The translations under genes and the position numbers were made by a program. From NCBI GenBank assembly GCA_046598525.1, contig JBKJIJ010000008.1, positions 62,001-126,000 on the forward strand: DNA of 64,000 bases, written 5' to 3'. The notes under the pieces are model-generated. The model saw only the letters and a list, made by a program, of their open reading frames with translations, had not been told where the DNA came from and did no database searches. Below are positions 8,354-17,068 of this stretch, piece by piece. Each line of letters starts with the position of its first letter. The first letter of the stretch is position 1. Source of the DNA: Methylotenera_A sp046598525. Lineage in GTDB: Bacteria; Pseudomonadota; Gammaproteobacteria; Burkholderiales; Methylophilaceae.

Positions 8354-8917
8354 TTAATTTTCTAGCGGAATTTCCGTTTGCGCAAAATCTTCAAATGGCG
8401 GTAACTCGCTTAAACTGCGCAAATTTAGGTCATCTAAAAAATGTTTAGTGGTGGCATAAAGCGATGGCCGACCGGGCACTTCTCGCTGCCCTACCACATC
8501 AATCCAATCGCGCTCTTGCAATTGGCGCATCACATTCGGGTTAACCGCCACACCGCGAATTTGCTCAATATCGCCTCTTGTTACTGGCTGCTTATAGGCA
8601 ATAATCGCTAACGTTTCCATCACGGCACGTGAATATTTTGGCTGTTTTTCTGGGCTTAAACGCGCAATAAATTCGCTAAATTGTGGCTTGGCTTGAAAGC
8701 GGTAGCCAGTGGCTACTTGCACCAATTCCAGTGTTTTGGCTGTATTTTCCTGCGCCCAATCTTGCTTTAATTCATCTAATAGCATGCGCAAAGTGGTGCG
8801 CTCCATGCGGCCTGCAAATAGCTTTAGCAAATCATCCAAGCTTAATGGCTGGCCAGCCGTTAATAAAGCGGCTTCCAAAATCTGCTTAAATTCAATGATA
8901 TTTTCAGGCTCTTTCAA
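8354..8917 (-). CDS. scpB: Segregation and condensation protein B
   Basis: ScpB is the winged-helix partner of the kleisin ScpA in the bacterial SMC condensin complex. The 187 residues contain two winged-helix units, with ETLAIIAYKQPVTRGDIE and the GVAVNPNVMRQLQERDWI segment typical of the second. The start is a TTG at 8915-8917 with an AAGGA site 9 bases upstream; a nearby ATG is out of frame. Unusually for the scpAB pair, 222 bases with a large palindromic element separate it from scpA. Confidence 0.92.
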   Translation of the reverse strand: MKEPENIIEFKQILEAALLTAGQPLSLDDLLKLFAGRMERTTLRMLLDELKQDWAQENTAKTLELVQVATGYRFQAKPQFSEFIARLSPEKQPKYSRAVMETLAIIAYKQPVTRGDIEQIRGVAVNPNVMRQLQERDWIDVVGQREVPGRPSLYATTKHFLDDLNLRSLSELPPFEDFAQTEIPLEN

Positions 8918-9027
8918 TTGCAGTCATCCTTAAATTTTGCTATTTCACTCAGAATTTAGCCTCGAATTTTTGGGGCGTAAAAATCAATTTTAAATGCAAA
9001 TTTTGTTTGCTTATCAAACTAAAATTT

Positions 9028-9129
9028 CCACTACCGTCATTCTGAGCATAGCGAAGAATCCAGCTGTCTGGCACTTAAAATCTGGATTCTTCGCCTAGAT
9101 AAAACTTAGACTCAGAATGACGACAGTGG
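9028..9129. repeat. Palindromic dispersed-repeat-like element between scpA and scpB
   Basis: Outer arms 9028-9046 and 9111-9129 are complementary at 17 of 19 positions. Inner arms 9051-9063 and 9082-9094 (GCGAAGAATCCAG and its complement) match at all 13. The whole could fold into a long hairpin. The core TCATTCTGAGC..GCGAAGAATC resembles intergenic repeats I recall from many bacterial genomes (memory, not checked). No target-site duplication is obvious. The scp operon is transcribed through it. Confidence 0.75.
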
Positions 9130-9139
9130 GAGATTGCAT

Positions 9140-9940
9140 TTATTCCGCCGTATTTGCCTGTAAGTAAATCGGTGAAAACGCTTGCTGTTGTGTGATACGG
9201 ATTAAGCCTTCTTTTGCCAATTCTAAAATCGCCAAAAAATGCACCACTAATTTAGGCAAGCCTTCAGTCACCACATCAAATAAGGCTGAAAATTCCACCA
9301 TACCATCGGCTTTTAAGCGGCGCAGGATTATGCTCATATGCTCGCGTACCGATAATTCTGCTTTGCCGATTTTGTGGTGCGTGGTCAATTTGGCGCGTTT
9401 TAGCACGTTGCGCCACGCTTCTACCAATTCATCAAGGCTCACTTCTGGCGGTTTAATATCGGCAATATGCTGATAATAAGCGGCGGCTACATTAATATCC
9501 ACGCCCACTTGCGGCATGGCATCCAAGCGCTGAGCGGCTAATTTTATCGCTTCATATTCCATCAAGCGGCGCACCAATTCCGCACGCGGATCATCTTCTT
9601 CGGCCACTTCTGCTGGTTTTGGCAGCAGCATGCGCGATTTAATCTCAATCAACATGGCCGACATCAGCAAATAATCGGCCGCCAATTCCAGCTTAATTAC
9701 TTTCGACTTATCTCTAGTATCTTGGTCCACATATTCCATATATTGCGCGGTTAATTGCGCCATGGGAATATCCAAAATATCCAAATTATGTTTGCGAATC
9801 AGGTAAAGCAGCAAATCCAGCGGGCCTTCAAACGCTTCTAAATACACCTCTAGCGCATCTGGCGGAATATACAAATCCTGCGGCAATTCAGATAAGGTTT
9901 CACCGTGAACGCGTATACCTAATGTGAGTTGCGTTTGCAT
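9140..9940 (-). CDS. scpA: Segregation and condensation protein A
   Basis: ScpA is the kleisin subunit that bridges SMC heads and binds ScpB. The 266-residue protein has the N-terminal signature EAFEGPLDLLLYLIRKHNLDI at about 33-53 (shown in part only), the ADYLLMSAMLIEIKSRMLLP helix at about 87-106 and a C-terminal winged-helix region (about 190-260). The ATG starts 6 bases after the stop of the upstream SMR gene, so translation is probably coupled. Confidence 0.92.
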   Translation of the reverse strand: MQTQLTLGIRVHGETLSELPQDLYIPPDALEVYLEAFEGPLDLLLYLIRKHNLDILDIPMAQLTAQYMEYVDQDTRDKSKVIKLELAADYLLMSAMLIEIKSRMLLPKPAEVAEEDDPRAELVRRLMEYEAIKLAAQRLDAMPQVGVDINVAAAYYQHIADIKPPEVSLDELVEAWRNVLKRAKLTTHHKIGKAELSVREHMSIILRRLKADGMVEFSALFDVVTEGLPKLVVHFLAILELAKEGLIRITQQQAFSPIYLQANTAE

Positions 9941-9946
9941 CGGCTT

Positions 9947-10279
9947 TTAGTGCCCAACAGATTTTGAAAACAGATTAATCACAATCACACCTGCAATAAT
10001 TAAGCCCATACCAATCATAGAAGGTAAATCTAATGTCTGTTTATAAACCAGCCAGCCGATGATGGAAACCAGCACAATGCCCATACCTGACCAAATGGCA
10101 TACATAATACCCACTGGCAGTACGCGCATACTAATGGCCATAAAGTAGAACGCTGTGCCGTAGCCAGCTACAACAATAATGGATGGTATAAGCCGCGTAA
10201 ACTCATTTGAGGCTTTAAGTGCAGATGTAGCAATGACTTCACCACATATTGCAATTGCTAATGCCAGCCAGTGATTCAT
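9947..10279 (-). CDS. EmrE-type small multidrug resistance (SMR) transporter
   Basis: A 110-residue, four-helix inner-membrane protein closely following EmrE. The essential membrane-embedded glutamate is Glu14 in CGEVIATSALK. The third helix contains YAIWSGMGIVLVS, the family signature, and the end reads INLFSKSVGH like EmrE. Members exchange protons for quaternary cations or guanidinium as antiparallel dimers. The residues after Glu14 and the EmrE-like C-terminus favour the Qac/EmrE type over the Gdx (SugE) type. It is inserted between trpS and scpA with spacings of 16 and 6 bases, an unusual guest in this housekeeping operon. Confidence 0.88.
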   Translation of the reverse strand: MNHWLALAIAICGEVIATSALKASNEFTRLIPSIIVVAGYGTAFYFMAISMRVLPVGIMYAIWSGMGIVLVSIIGWLVYKQTLDLPSMIGMGLIIAGVIVINLFSKSVGH

Positions 10280-10295
10280 TCAACCCCTTTTATTG

Positions 10296-11498
10296 TTATG
10301 AGTAATTCAAGCCCATCGCATCGCGCACATCGCGCATGGTTTCTCTTGCCAATTTGCGCGCTTTTTCACAGCCTTCGGCCACTATATTTTTAACCAAGGT
10401 TGGGTCTTCGGCATATTGCGCGGCGCGTTCTTGTATTGGTTGCAATTCTTTTAGCACACCTTCAATTACTGGGCCTTTGCATTCAATACAGCCAATTGCG
10501 GCAGTTTTGCAACCGTTTTGTACCCAATCTTGGGTGGGTTTGTCTGAGTAAATTTCGTGCAATTGCCACACAGGGCATTTGGCTGGATCGCCCGGATCTG
10601 TGCGGCGAATGCGTGCTGGGTCAGTCGGCATGGTTTTGATTTTTCTGGCTATTGTGTCTTTGTCTTCGCGCAATGAAATGGTGTTGTTATACGATTTAGA
10701 CATTTTTTGGCCATCTAAACCTGGCATTTTTGAGGCTGGCGTTAACTTGTAGTCTGGTTCTAAAAGAATCATTTTGCCGCCGCCTTCAAGGTAGCCCAGC
10801 AAACGTTCTTTGTCGCCCATGCTCATGCCTTGTTGCTCTTCAATTAAGGCGCGCGCGGATTCTAGCGCTTCTTCATCACCCGCTTGCTGGTAGGCGCTAC
10901 GCATTTCCTCATACAAGCTGCCTTTTTTGCTGCCTAATTTTTTGATAGCGGCTTTGGCTTTTTCTTCAAAGCCAATTTCTTTGCCATAAATATGGTTAAA
11001 ACGGCGCGCGATTTCGCGGGTGAATTCAATATGCGGAATTTGGTCTTCGCCTACAGGCACTTGGGTGGCTTTGTAAATCAGAATATCCGCGCTTTGTAAT
11101 AGTGGGTAACCCAAAAAGCCGTAGGTGGATAAATCTTTGCTGGATAATTTTTCTTGCTGGTCTTTGTAAGTAGGCACTCGCTCTAACCAGCTAAGCGGGG
11201 TAATCATGCTTAATAAGGTATGCAATTCGGCGTGTTCTGGCACGCGCGATTGAATAAAAATAGTGGCGTTGGCTGGGTCTACGCCTGCGGCTAACCAATC
11301 AATCACCATTTCCCAAACCGATTCTTCAATCACTTCTGGCGTATCGTAATGGGTGGTTAGCGCATGCCAATCGGCCACAAAAAACAAGCATTCGTGCTCA
11401 TGTTGCAGCTTAATCCAATTTTTAAGCACACCATTGTAATGGCCCAAATGCAAGTTGCCTGTTGGGCGCATGCCCGATAAAACGCGTTCTAACGCCAT
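10296..11498 (-). CDS. trpS: Tryptophanyl-tRNA synthetase
   Basis: Class I aminoacyl-tRNA synthetase charging tRNA-Trp. The HIGH motif reads HLGH at residues 17-20 and the KMSKS loop is intact at about 266-270 in DGQKMSKS. At 400 residues it is longer than the Escherichia coli enzyme (334). The extra part lies in the middle and C-terminal regions; this longer form occurs in betaproteobacteria. A cysteine-containing stretch at about 311-340 (C..V..., GCIECKG) may be structural. It lies 33 bases downstream of the M50 protease gene in the same operon. Confidence 0.95.
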   Translation of the reverse strand: MALERVLSGMRPTGNLHLGHYNGVLKNWIKLQHEHECLFFVADWHALTTHYDTPEVIEESVWEMVIDWLAAGVDPANATIFIQSRVPEHAELHTLLSMITPLSWLERVPTYKDQQEKLSSKDLSTYGFLGYPLLQSADILIYKATQVPVGEDQIPHIEFTREIARRFNHIYGKEIGFEEKAKAAIKKLGSKKGSLYEEMRSAYQQAGDEEALESARALIEEQQGMSMGDKERLLGYLEGGGKMILLEPDYKLTPASKMPGLDGQKMSKSYNNTISLREDKDTIARKIKTMPTDPARIRRTDPGDPAKCPVWQLHEIYSDKPTQDWVQNGCKTAAIGCIECKGPVIEGVLKELQPIQERAAQYAEDPTLVKNIVAEGCEKARKLARETMRDVRDAMGLNYS

Positions 11499-11531
11499 AT
11501 TTAACCTTGTATATTGCTGATATTATTAAAA

Positions 11532-12200
11532 TTAGAAAAACACTGCTGAAATGGTACGCAAAGTAATCATCACAAACGGCCACATAATTTTATCAAGAAT
11601 ATGGGTGACCAACAGCACAATCAAAATAATAAAACCATAGCGCTCAATTTGCGCGTATTTAATCGCCAAATTATTGGGCAGTAAACTCACTGCTATGCGC
11701 CCGCCATCTAAAGGTGGCAGTGGCAATAAATTAAGCACCATTAAAATAGTGTTGGTTAATATGCCTGCCGCGCCCATTAAAGCAAATGGCAAGGCGGCGT
11801 ATTCTGGCAAAAAGTGCGCAAACTGAATGGCAATTGCCCACAAAATCGCCATGGCTAAATTAGCACCCGGCCCGGCGGCGGCTACCCAAAGCATATCGCG
11901 CTTGGGGTGGCGCAATTTCATAAAATTAACCGGCACTGGCTTGGCCCAACCAAAAAATATACCGCCAACCAGCATGGTAATGCTGGGCACAATTACCGTG
12001 CCAACTAAATCAATATGGCGGATAGGATTAAGCGAAATGCGGCCTAAATTATGCGCGGTCATATCGCCATAATAGCGCGCGGCGTAGCCATGTGCGGCTT
12101 CATGCACGGTAATGGCTAACACCATGGGGATGGCCGTAACCGCGATGCGCTGAACGGTGGTAAGCGATTGCAGTGAATTTAAAAGACTAAAAAAATCCAT
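11532..12200 (-). CDS. Site-2 protease family (M50) intramembrane metalloprotease
   Basis: A 222-residue multi-pass membrane zinc protease. HEAAH at residues 33-37 holds the zinc histidines and catalytic glutamate. The second signature, NLLPLPPLDGGRI at about 157-169, supplies the ligand aspartate. There are five or six hydrophobic segments and no PDZ domain, which separates it from RseP. This compact form is commonly found next to trpS and scpA in proteobacteria. The substrate is not known. Confidence 0.88.
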   Translation of the reverse strand: MDFFSLLNSLQSLTTVQRIAVTAIPMVLAITVHEAAHGYAARYYGDMTAHNLGRISLNPIRHIDLVGTVIVPSITMLVGGIFFGWAKPVPVNFMKLRHPKRDMLWVAAAGPGANLAMAILWAIAIQFAHFLPEYAALPFALMGAAGILTNTILMVLNLLPLPPLDGGRIAVSLLPNNLAIKYAQIERYGFIILIVLLVTHILDKIMWPFVMITLRTISAVFF

Positions 12201-12255
12201 ATTATTTTCTTTTTATAAATTTATATTAAAAACTAAAAGGCTAAAAACCGAATGA

Positions 12256-12879
12256 CTAAAGCCCAAATGGCGCCGCATCCGCCACGCCTTGGCGAATTAA
12301 GGCAGGCTCAGCAGCGGTTAAATCAATCACGGTAGTAAGGCCGGCCAAGCTAATCGCCGAATCTATTACTAAATCCACTTGGCTTTCTAAGCGTTCACGA
12401 ATTTCCCATGCTTCGTTTAAAGGCGCATCGTCATTTGGCAATTGCAAAGTCATGCTTAACATCGGCTCTGCCAGCTCATCTAACAAAGCTTGCACCACTA
12501 AATGATTAGGCACGCGAATACCAACTGCGCTACGCTTAGGGTGCTGCAAGCGGCGCGGCACCTCCCGCGTGGCTTTTAATATAAACGTAATTGCAGCTGG
12601 CGTATTGGCTTTAAGCAGCCTAAATTGGCTATTATCCACTTGCGCATACACGCTTAATTCACTTAAATTGCGGCAAATTAAGGTAAATAAATGGTCATCA
12701 CCTAAGCCACGAATTTGGCGAATTCTTGTCTGCGCGTCTTTAAAACCCATCATGCAGCCCAAGGCATAGCTTGAATCAGTCGGGTAAGCGATTACGCCAC
12801 CTTCACGCAAAATTTCCACCGCATGCTTAATTAATCTAGGCTGCGGATTATCGGCATTGATTACAAAATACTGCGCCAT
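12256..12879 (-). CDS. yciO: YciO, Sua5/YrdC family protein
   Basis: A 207-residue protein of the YrdC/Sua5 fold that binds ATP and RNA. The N-terminus follows Escherichia coli YciO closely (FVINADNPQPRLI, then GGVIAYPTDSSYALGC at about 28-43). Relatives make threonylcarbamoyl-AMP for tRNA t6A37, but YciO itself is not the main t6A enzyme and its role is unsettled. It starts 6 bases after rnm; the same rnm-yciO pairing exists in enterobacteria, which supports the call. Confidence 0.88.
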   Translation of the reverse strand: MAQYFVINADNPQPRLIKHAVEILREGGVIAYPTDSSYALGCMMGFKDAQTRIRQIRGLGDDHLFTLICRNLSELSVYAQVDNSQFRLLKANTPAAITFILKATREVPRRLQHPKRSAVGIRVPNHLVVQALLDELAEPMLSMTLQLPNDDAPLNEAWEIRERLESQVDLVIDSAISLAGLTTVIDLTAAEPALIRQGVADAAPFGL

Positions 12880-12885
12880 AAATTG

Positions 12886-13737
12886 TTAGCTTAAATGCTG
12901 CGCTTCAGGCCAATCTGCCCAAACAGGCTCGCAGCCAGCGGGCAAATCGGGCATGCAACCCATTGCCATATACGATAAACCGGGGCCGTGATAATCAGAA
13001 CCAAGTGAAGCCTTTAAGCTAAAGCGATGCGCGATTTTGGCAAATTGCTGATATTGCGGCGGGTTATGGCTGCCTGTCACCACCTCAATCGCGGCGCCGC
13101 CTAAGCTTCTAAATTCGTGCATCAGCAACATCATATTAATAGTGCCTAAATCGTAACGGCCTGGGTGCGCAATCACCGCTTGGCCGCCCGCATTGGTAAT
13201 CAAGCTCACGGCTGATTCTAAATCCATCCATTTGTGGTCTACAAAACCCGGCTTGCCTTTGACTAAAAACTTTTTAAATACCGATTTCACATCTTTAGCA
13301 TGGCCATTTTTAACCAAAAACTGGGCAAAATGGCTGCGCGTTAAAATGCTTTGTTTGGCGATATCTTTTGCGCCTTCATAAGCGCCTGCAATACCTGCTT
13401 TGGCTAAGCCTTCGGCCATTTGTGATGCGCGTTCATCGCGCCCAATGCGCACAGCAGCCAGCGCGTTTTTTAATGCATCATTTTCGGCATCAAACTTTAA
13501 GCCCACAATATGCAAGGTGCGTTTTTTCCATGTCACCGAAATTTCAACGCCATTGACAAAATGAATGCCATGCTCATTCGCCGCATTACGCGCGATATGC
13601 AAGCCAGTAATGTCGTCATGATCGGTTAATGCCATGACTTTTATGCCACTTTTTGCCGCCAGCGCCACAATATCTTGCGGTGCTAATAAGCCATCAGAAA
13701 TGGTAGAGTGGCAATGTAAGTCTATCTGTGCAGCCAT
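12886..13737 (-). CDS. rnm: RNase AM / 3',5'-nucleoside bisphosphate phosphatase (PHP domain)
   Basis: A 283-residue PHP-domain phosphoesterase. The metal motif DLHCHSTISDG places His8 and His10, TDHDD follows at about 39-43, the HPGRY segment near 191 and GSDYHG near 252 complete the trinuclear metal site. Escherichia coli Rnm (YciV) removes 5' nucleotides in 5S/16S/23S rRNA maturation and also hydrolyses 3',5'-bisphosphonucleotides. It is the first gene of the minus-strand operon reaching to rluB. A TATGAT-like -10 lies in the 110-base divergent region shared with yciB. Confidence 0.88.
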   Translation of the reverse strand: MAAQIDLHCHSTISDGLLAPQDIVALAAKSGIKVMALTDHDDITGLHIARNAANEHGIHFVNGVEISVTWKKRTLHIVGLKFDAENDALKNALAAVRIGRDERASQMAEGLAKAGIAGAYEGAKDIAKQSILTRSHFAQFLVKNGHAKDVKSVFKKFLVKGKPGFVDHKWMDLESAVSLITNAGGQAVIAHPGRYDLGTINMMLLMHEFRSLGGAAIEVVTGSHNPPQYQQFAKIAHRFSLKASLGSDYHGPGLSYMAMGCMPDLPAGCEPVWADWPEAQHLS

Positions 13738-13847
13738 AAATATTTTTCGGTCATCGAATGTTTTGCAAACAATCGTAAATCATAGCAAAATACAACCTTT
13801 ACAGATAGTTAAGCTTTTATTAAGCCCACTCAATTTCTAAGGCGCGC

Positions 13848-14399
13848 ATGAAATTTCTCTTTGATTTAATTCCGGTTATTTTATTTTTTGTGGGCTTTAA
13901 GCTTTACGGTATTTTTGCCGCCACCGCCATTGCCATTGCCGCCACTATTGCCATGATTATCTACGCCAAAATTCGCCATGGCGTGGTTGAAAAAATGTTG
14001 TTAATTAATGGCACCATTATCGGCGTGCTGGGCGGCGTAACGCTTTTTCTGCACGATAAAACTTATATAATGTGGAAACCAACCGTGCTTTATTGGTTAT
14101 TGGCGATTGTGTTATTGGTGGCTAATATATTCTTTAAGAAAAACTTTATTCAACAAATGATGGGCAAAATGTTAGACGCGCCAAAACCTATTTGGGATAA
14201 GCTCAATTTAGCTTGGGTGGGTTTTTTAGTGATTTTGGGCTTTGTAAATTTATATGTTGCGTTTAACTATTCTGAAGATGCTTGGGTAAACTTCAAATTG
14301 TTTGGCGTAACCAGCATTATGTTTATTTTTATCATCGCGCAAACCTTGCTGCTAAAGCAATATTTGATTGAGCCAACTGACGATATAGAGAAAAAATAA
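13848..14399 (+). CDS. yciB: Inner-membrane septation protein A
   Basis: YciB (IspZ/IspA family) is a polytopic inner-membrane protein needed for normal septation and envelope integrity in several Gram-negatives. The 183 residues contain about five hydrophobic helices. The N-terminus MKFLFDLIPVILFF and the motifs KPTVLYWL and KLNLAWVGFF-like (here KLNLAWVGFL) are typical. The stop overlaps the next start as TAATG, giving translational coupling to yciI. The yciB-yciI-bolA-parvulin order is common in betaproteobacteria. Confidence 0.92.
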   Translation: MKFLFDLIPVILFFVGFKLYGIFAATAIAIAATIAMIIYAKIRHGVVEKMLLINGTIIGVLGGVTLFLHDKTYIMWKPTVLYWLLAIVLLVANIFFKKNFIQQMMGKMLDAPKPIWDKLNLAWVGFLVILGFVNLYVAFNYSEDAWVNFKLFGVTSIMFIFIIAQTLLLKQYLIEPTDDIEKK

Positions 14400-14698
14400 T
14401 GTTGTATGTGATTATTGCCGAAGATAGCCCAAATAGTTTGGATAAGCGATTAGCCAATCGGCCTGCGCATTTAGCCCGATTAAACGAGTTGCAAGATGAA
14501 GGTAGATTAGTGTTAGCAGGCCCAATGCCAGCCATTGATAGCGTAGACCCAGGCCCAGCTGGCTTTACCGGCAGCTTAATTGTGGCCGAATTTAGCGATT
14601 TAGAAACGGCAAAAAATTGGGCTAATGCAGACCCGTTTGTAGGCGCAGGCGTGTATATAAGCGTTACGGTTAAACCATTTAGAAAAACATTGCCTTAA
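14399..14698 (+). CDS. yciI: YciI family protein
   Basis: A 99-residue single-domain protein of the YciI/ferredoxin-like fold. The conserved histidine (RPAHLARL, about 22-29) and aspartate (ADPFVGAGVY, about 80) that line the presumed active site are present, as is the GRLVLAGP strand. The reaction is not established in general; some relatives are hydrolases or dehydrochlorinases. Its ATG shares the A of the yciB stop codon. Confidence 0.88.
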   Translation: MLYVIIAEDSPNSLDKRLANRPAHLARLNELQDEGRLVLAGPMPAIDSVDPGPAGFTGSLIVAEFSDLETAKNWANADPFVGAGVYISVTVKPFRKTLP

Positions 14699-14759
14699 AA
14701 AAGTGTTTTTTTAATGTTGATTAGATTGATTATTAAAGGCTTTTAAGCACATAAACCGC

Positions 14760-15032
14760 ATGAATTTAACCGAAATTATCAAAACCAGACTGGCTGTTTT
14801 GCAGCCTGTTAGCTTAACCATTCAAGACGATAGCGCATTGCATGCAGGTCATGCTGGCAATGGCGGTGGTGGTCATTTCAGCCTTACTATCGTTAGCGCG
14901 CAATTCTCAAAAAAAACGCTAATAATGCGGCATCGTTTAATTTATCAAACACTTAGCGACTTAATGCCGCAACAAATTCATGCTATAAGCATACTTGCAA
15001 TTTCGCCAGATGACCCCAACTCAAGTTATTAG
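14760..15032 (+). CDS. bolA: BolA family protein
   Basis: A 90-residue BolA/IbaG-type protein with the class II KH-like fold. HAGHAGNGGGGHF at about 28-40 contains the conserved loop histidines used to bind [2Fe-2S] clusters with monothiol glutaredoxins. The FSKKTLIMRHRLIYQ segment carries the RHR signature, and IHAISILA ends the domain. BolA acts in iron homeostasis and morphology under stress. The loop is glycine-rich compared with Escherichia coli BolA. It follows yciI by 61 bases. Confidence 0.92.
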   Translation: MNLTEIIKTRLAVLQPVSLTIQDDSALHAGHAGNGGGGHFSLTIVSAQFSKKTLIMRHRLIYQTLSDLMPQQIHAISILAISPDDPNSSY

Positions 15033-15077
15033 TATTTTTATAACACTAAAATATTCCATTTAAAACTAAGGATTTTT

Positions 15078-15884
15078 ATGAAAATCACCCAAATTTTTAT
15101 TGCAATTGCAGCATTAACCACGTTTTCTATTGCACCAGCTGTATACGCGGCTGAATCAGCTGCCACCGTTAACGGCAAACCCATCAAACAAGCATGGGTT
15201 GATTACATTATGAAAGACGCACAAGCACGCGGCCAAAAATCATCAGATGGCATGAAAAACGCCATTATTAACGAATTAGTTGGCTCAGAATTAGCGTACC
15301 AAGAAGCGCAAAAACAAGGCATTGATAAAATGCCAGATTACAAAATCAATGAAGAACTTTCACAACGTAAATTGCTAGTGAATATCTTTTTAGCCGATTT
15401 TATGAAAAAAAATCCAGTGACAGAAGCCGATACTAAAGCCGCTTATGAGCAATACAAAAAAGAGTTAGGCGATAAAGAATATAACGCGCGCCATATCTTG
15501 GTAAAAACCGAAGCCGAAGCGAACGATATTTTAGCGCAAGTTAAAAAAGGCAGCGATTTTGCTAAGTTAGCTAAAGAAAAATCAATGGATCCTGGCTCAA
15601 AAGAAAAAGGCGGCGATTTAGGCTGGTTCTCACCAGCTGGCATGGTAAAACCATTTAGCGAAGCAGTCACTACGCTTAAAAAAGGCGAAGTAACATCATC
15701 ACCAGTGCAAACACAATTCGGCTGGCATGTGATTAAAATGGTGGATACGCGCGCCACACAAGTACCTACTTACGATAAAGTTAAAGAAAGCTTAGAGCGC
15801 ACATTACAACAACGTAAACTTGAAAAAATGATGTTAGATTTAAAAGCAAAAGCTAAAATTGAAGTAACTGGCGCCGCTAAATAA
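15078..15884 (+). CDS. Periplasmic parvulin-type peptidyl-prolyl isomerase
   Basis: A 268-residue exported foldase. A Sec signal peptide (about 1-24, ending APAVYAAE) is followed by a SurA-like N-terminal helical region. The parvulin domain spans about 133-232, with ARHILVK, KEKGGDLGWF and QFGWHVIKM as signature elements. It should assist periplasmic or outer-membrane protein folding. A lysine-rich C-terminal helix ends the protein. AAGGA before the ATG is a good ribosome site. It is the last gene of the yciB cluster, with a clear terminator after it. Confidence 0.92.
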   Translation: MKITQIFIAIAALTTFSIAPAVYAAESAATVNGKPIKQAWVDYIMKDAQARGQKSSDGMKNAIINELVGSELAYQEAQKQGIDKMPDYKINEELSQRKLLVNIFLADFMKKNPVTEADTKAAYEQYKKELGDKEYNARHILVKTEAEANDILAQVKKGSDFAKLAKEKSMDPGSKEKGGDLGWFSPAGMVKPFSEAVTTLKKGEVTSSPVQTQFGWHVIKMVDTRATQVPTYDKVKESLERTLQQRKLEKMMLDLKAKAKIEVTGAAK

Positions 15885-15960
15885 GTTTAAATAGTTGTTT
15901 TTACGTTTCTTATAAAACTGCCATATAAAACCGCCATAAATAGTGGTTAGTTTTATTATA

Positions 15961-15988
15961 AAAAAGCCTGCATTAGCAGGCTTTTTTT
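15961..15988 (+). terminator. Rho-independent terminator after the parvulin gene
   Basis: AAAAAGCCTGC (15961-15971), loop ATTA, then GCAGGCTTTTTTT gives a strong stem with a T-run. Confidence 0.9.
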
Positions 15989-16083
15989 GCACCTAAATCT
16001 AGTGAATATTAAAAAAATATGTCACAATCAAGAACTATTATCATTTAGATTAAACTAAATATAAAATTCACTTAGGAACACCC

Positions 16084-16884
16084 ATGTTTGAAACCTTAAT
16101 GATTACGTTTAGAGAAGGCCTAGAAGCCTTTTTAATTATTGCCATCGCCATCGCTTATTTAACCAAAACAGGCGGCCAAAAATTAATCCCATCTGTGCGC
16201 AACGCTTGTTATGTGGCCGTTTTAGGCTGCGTTATTTTAGGCATTGTGTTAGCGCGCATTGGCGGTTTAACGCCATTTTGGGAAGGCACTCTAGCGTTAA
16301 CCGCAGCCATATTAGTGATTAGCTGTACCGTGCACATGCTTAAAATGGGCAAGCACATGAAACGCGAAATTACAGGCGCTATTGATAAAGCTGTTGCCAA
16401 CCCAGGCAATGGCGCAAAAGTCGCCATTTTCGCCTTTGTATTGCTAATGATTGGCCGCGAAGGTTTAGAAGCCGCCACCATGATTGCCTCATTAGCGCAA
16501 AGCAACGATAGCGCACACTTGGTTATTGGCGGCATTTTGGGCTTATTGGTTGCAGGCGCCGTGGCATGGGCATGGAGCAAATATGGCCACCGCATTAACT
16601 TAGGTTTATTTTTCCAAGTTACGGCGGTATTTATGGTGCTATTTTCAATTCAATTATTGATTTACGCTTTTCATGAATTCACTGAATCGGTTGAATTTTA
16701 TAATTTAGGCCTAATTGATAACGCCTACTGGCATGCCGCCACAGAAGATTGGGGCCCAGAAGGCCGCATCGGCGCTTGGATTTCATACAGCTTGGTTTTG
16801 GTACCGCTAGCGTTTTTGGTGTACAGCTTTTTAAGCAGCAAAAACACACCAAAAAATCCGCCTACCTTAGCCAGCAGCAATTAA
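16084..16884 (+). CDS. FTR1 family iron permease
   Basis: A 266-residue integral membrane protein with about seven helices. The two FTR1 iron-binding REGLE motifs are intact: REGLEAFLII at about residues 10-19 and GREGLEAATM at about 127-136. FTR1/EfeU proteins move ferric or ferrous iron across the inner membrane, normally with a ferroxidase or periplasmic EfeO/EfeB partner. None is adjacent here, so it may work alone or with the nearby cytochromes (inference). An AGGAA site precedes the ATG. The upstream TATTATCATTTAG resembles half of a Fur site, but the match is weak. Confidence 0.88.
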   Translation: MFETLMITFREGLEAFLIIAIAIAYLTKTGGQKLIPSVRNACYVAVLGCVILGIVLARIGGLTPFWEGTLALTAAILVISCTVHMLKMGKHMKREITGAIDKAVANPGNGAKVAIFAFVLLMIGREGLEAATMIASLAQSNDSAHLVIGGILGLLVAGAVAWAWSKYGHRINLGLFFQVTAVFMVLFSIQLLIYAFHEFTESVEFYNLGLIDNAYWHAATEDWGPEGRIGAWISYSLVLVPLAFLVYSFLSSKNTPKNPPTLASSN

Positions 16885-16899
16885 TGGCCTAATTATTTT

Positions 16900-16936
16900 A
16901 GATGTGCATTTTTAGATCCGCTAGAAATGCACATCT
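16900..16936 (+). terminator. 12-bp inverted repeat after the iron permease gene
   Basis: 16900-16911 and 16925-16936 are perfect 12-base complements around a 13-base loop. Only a short T-run follows, so termination efficiency is uncertain. Confidence 0.5.
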
Positions 16937-17021
16937 TTCAAGCTGGCTTAAACCAGCAAAATCACCAAAGTAATAAGCGTTAAGATTTAGCGTATTTAAT
17001 CAGAATAGCCATAGCGCTTTC

Positions 17022-17030
17022 TGTTAAAAT
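17022..17030 (+). promoter_or_regulatory. Extended -10 promoter of purL
   Basis: TGTTAAAAT (TAAAAT at 17025-17030) lies 38 bases before the purL ATG and matches the motif before yffB and ribE. Confidence 0.4.
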
Positions 17031-17068
17031 ATCGCTAATTTTTTAACTTTTTCAATTGCTTATCGCCC

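Noticed and set aside
16030..16060. Fur box before the iron permease
   Set aside because: Only one half resembles the consensus; not strong enough to list as a site.
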